Assembly: GCA_040954595.2 (NCBI GenBank)
Contig: CM082579.2
Span: 14,446,001 to 14,510,000, forward strand
Direction of reading: 5' to 3'
DNA length: 64,000 bases
Origin: Balanoglossus misakiensis
Taxonomy: Eukaryota > Hemichordata
Part shown: positions 62,276 to 64,000 of the stretch, piece by piece
Layout of the letters: the number at the start of each line of letters is the position of its first letter
How positions within the stretch are numbered: position 1 is the first letter of the stretch
Translations under genes and position numbers: made by a program
Notes under the pieces: model-generated
Databases searched by the model: none
Told to the model about the DNA's origin: nothing
Seen by the model: only the letters and a program-made list of their open reading frames with translations

Positions 62276-64000
62276 AAATCATGAAAAAATGACAAATTTT
62301 CCTCTTTGCAAAATATCAAAATTTCGTCGTTTTATGAAAAAAAATCATGGGTGAAAATCATCAAAAAATAACAAATTTTCGTCTTTGCAAAATCTCAAAA
62401 TTTCGTCCATTTTTGAAAAAAAATCATGGGTAAAAATCATCAAAAATGACAAATTTTCGACTTTGCAAAATCTCAAAATTTTGTTGATTTTTGAAAAAAA
62501 TCATAGATGAAAATCATCAAAAAATGACAAATTTTCGACTTTGCAAAATCTCAAAATTTCGTCAATTTTTGAAAAAAAATCATGGGTGAAAATCATCAAA
62601 AAATGACAAATTTTCTTCTTTGCAAAATCTCAAAATTTCGTCCATTTCTGAAAAAAAATTATAGGTAAAAATCATCAAAAATGACAAATTTTCATCTTTG
62701 CAAAATCCCAAATTTTCGTCGATTTTTGAAAAAAAATCATGGTTGAAAATCATCAAAAAATGACAAAATTTTCGACTTTGCAAAATCTCAAATTTTGGTC
62801 GATTTTTGAAAAAAATCATGGGGGAAAATCATGAAAAAATGACAAATTCTCCTCTTTGCAAAATCTCAAAATTTCGTCGATTTTTGAAAAAAAATCATGG
62901 GTGAAAATCATCAAAAAATGACAAATTTTCGTCTTTGCAAAATCTCAAAATTTCGTCCATTTTTGAAAAAAATCACGGGTGAAAATCATCAAAAAATGAC
63001 AAATTTTCGACTTTGCAAAATCCCAACATTTCGTCAATTTTTGAAAAAATCATGGGTGAAAATCATCAAAAAATGACAAATTTTCGACTTTACAAAATCT
63101 CAAAATTTCGTCGATTTTTGAAAAAAATCATGAAAAAATGACAAATTTTCCTCTCTGCAAAATCTCAAAATTTCGTCTATTTTTGAAAAAAAATCATTGG
63201 TGAAAATCATCAAAAAATGACAAATTTTCCTCTTTGCAAAATCTCAAAATTTCGTCGATTTTTGAAAAAAAATCATGGTTAAAAATCATCAAAAAATGAC
63301 AAAATTTTCGACTTTGTAAAATCACAAAATTTCGTCGATTTTGAAAAAAATCATAGGTTCGTCGATTTTTAAAAAAAAAACATGGGTGAAAATCATCAAA
63401 AAATGACACATTTTCCTCTGCAAAATCTCAAAATTTCGTCGTTTTTTGAAAAAAAATCATTGGTGAAAATCATCAAAAAATGACAAATTTTCGTCTTTGC
63501 AAAATCTCGAAATTTCGTCCATTTTTGAAAAAAAATCATGGGTAAAAATCATCAAAAATGACAAATTTTCGTCTTTGCAAAATCTCAAATTTTCGTCGAT
63601 TTTTGAAAAAAATCATGGGGGAAAATCATGAAAAAATGACAAATTTTCCTCTTTGCAAAATCTCAAAATTTCGTCGATTTTTGAAAAAAATCATGGGTGA
63701 AAATCATGAAAAAATGACACATTTTCCTCTGCAAAATCTCAAAATTTCGTCGTTTTTTGAAAAAAAATCATTGGTGAAAATCATCAAAAAATGACAAATT
63801 TTCGTTTTTGCAAAATCTCAAAATTTCGTCCATTTTAGAAAAAAAATCATGGGTAAAAATCATCGAAAATGACAAATTTTCGTCGACTTTGCAAAATCTC
63901 AAAATTTCGTCGATTTTTGAAAAAAATCATGGGGGAAAATCATCAAAAAATAACAAATTTTCGTCTTTGCAAAATCTCAAAATTTCGTCCATTTAAAAAA

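Larger units (their letters stand above)
18723..64000 (+). repeat. Satellite array, monomer about 77-78 bp, about 45 kb, continues past window
   Basis: The monomer in order is TCATGGGTGAAAATCATC, AAAAAATGACAAATTTTCG, ACTTTGCAAAATCTC, AAAATTTCGTCGATTTTTG, then A6-8. All copies are head to tail on the plus strand, with no inversion seen. One consensus unit counts 33 A, 24 T, 10 G and 11 C (about 73% A+T). Length divided by period gives about 590 monomer equivalents. Variants differ at fixed places. After 'aaatttt' the sequence is CGAC, CGTC or CCTC; after 'tttcgtc' it is GATT, CATT, AATT, GGTT or GTTT. The G after the GG of 'atggg' varies, and the A run is 5-9. Shortened monomers of about 42 and 31 bp recur. 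No interruption by other sequence was found. It is likely heterochromatic or pericentromeric by analogy, which is inference. Confidence 0.97.

Noticed and set aside
18774-63996. Dozens of 60-120-codon open frames on both strands
   Set aside because: They are the same monomer read in frame; they start and stop with A-run length changes and have no codon-level conservation. Not annotated as genes.
18723-64000. CRISPR-like regular repeats
   Set aside because: There are no unique spacers; whole units repeat head to tail, and the setting is eukaryotic.

Overview
The window is non-bacterial. It has spliced exons with GT/AG borders, APE-type and L2-type non-LTR retrotransposon remains, several short inverted-repeat DNA transposons (MITEs) and a very large AT-rich satellite. 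A marine invertebrate animal fits best: L2 elements, TTAA-flanked MITEs and a ZNF862/C17orf113-like hAT-derived gene are common there. The sequence alone does not name the species. No intact protein-coding gene, tRNA, rRNA or CRISPR array could be supported.

Left part (1-18,722): a patchwork of repeats and gene remains. It holds a foldback element with a G-quadruplex-like loop (581-997, 7-bp target duplication) and an old tandem array of about 170 bp units (3,601-5,096) that abuts one exon-like coding segment (5,098-5,304, minus). A decayed, intron-containing hAT-transposase-derived gene follows (7,641-8,732, plus). Next is a diverged tandem array of about 240 bp units, split by a 5'-truncated L2 element (9,543-10,398, minus). 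A broken APE/RT non-LTR element (11,101-13,634, minus) carries a 584-bp TTAA-flanked MITE and is bracketed by direct repeats. Two further TTAA-flanked MITE families occur several times: TTAAAGGGACA and TTAAGGATGTAC ends. One candidate internal exon lies at 16,283-16,364.

Right part (18,723-64,000): about 45 kb of one head-to-tail satellite with a monomer of about 77-78 bp and roughly 73% A+T. It starts abruptly at 18,723 and runs off the window end. Dividing length by period gives about 590 monomer equivalents. Monomers fall into recurring sequence variants, including shortened ones of about 42 and 31 bp. These are arranged in higher-order blocks duplicated at offsets such as 974, 1,268, 1,291, 1,556, 2,430, 3,206, 4,260, 4,755, 6,892 and 8,015 bp. 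The open frames inside it (repeating 26-residue peptides on both strands) are by-products of a period that is a multiple of three, not genes.

The satellite with its nested higher-order structure is the dominant and least explained object. The regions do not form an operon or pathway; the window reads as heterochromatin-like sequence next to a transposon graveyard.
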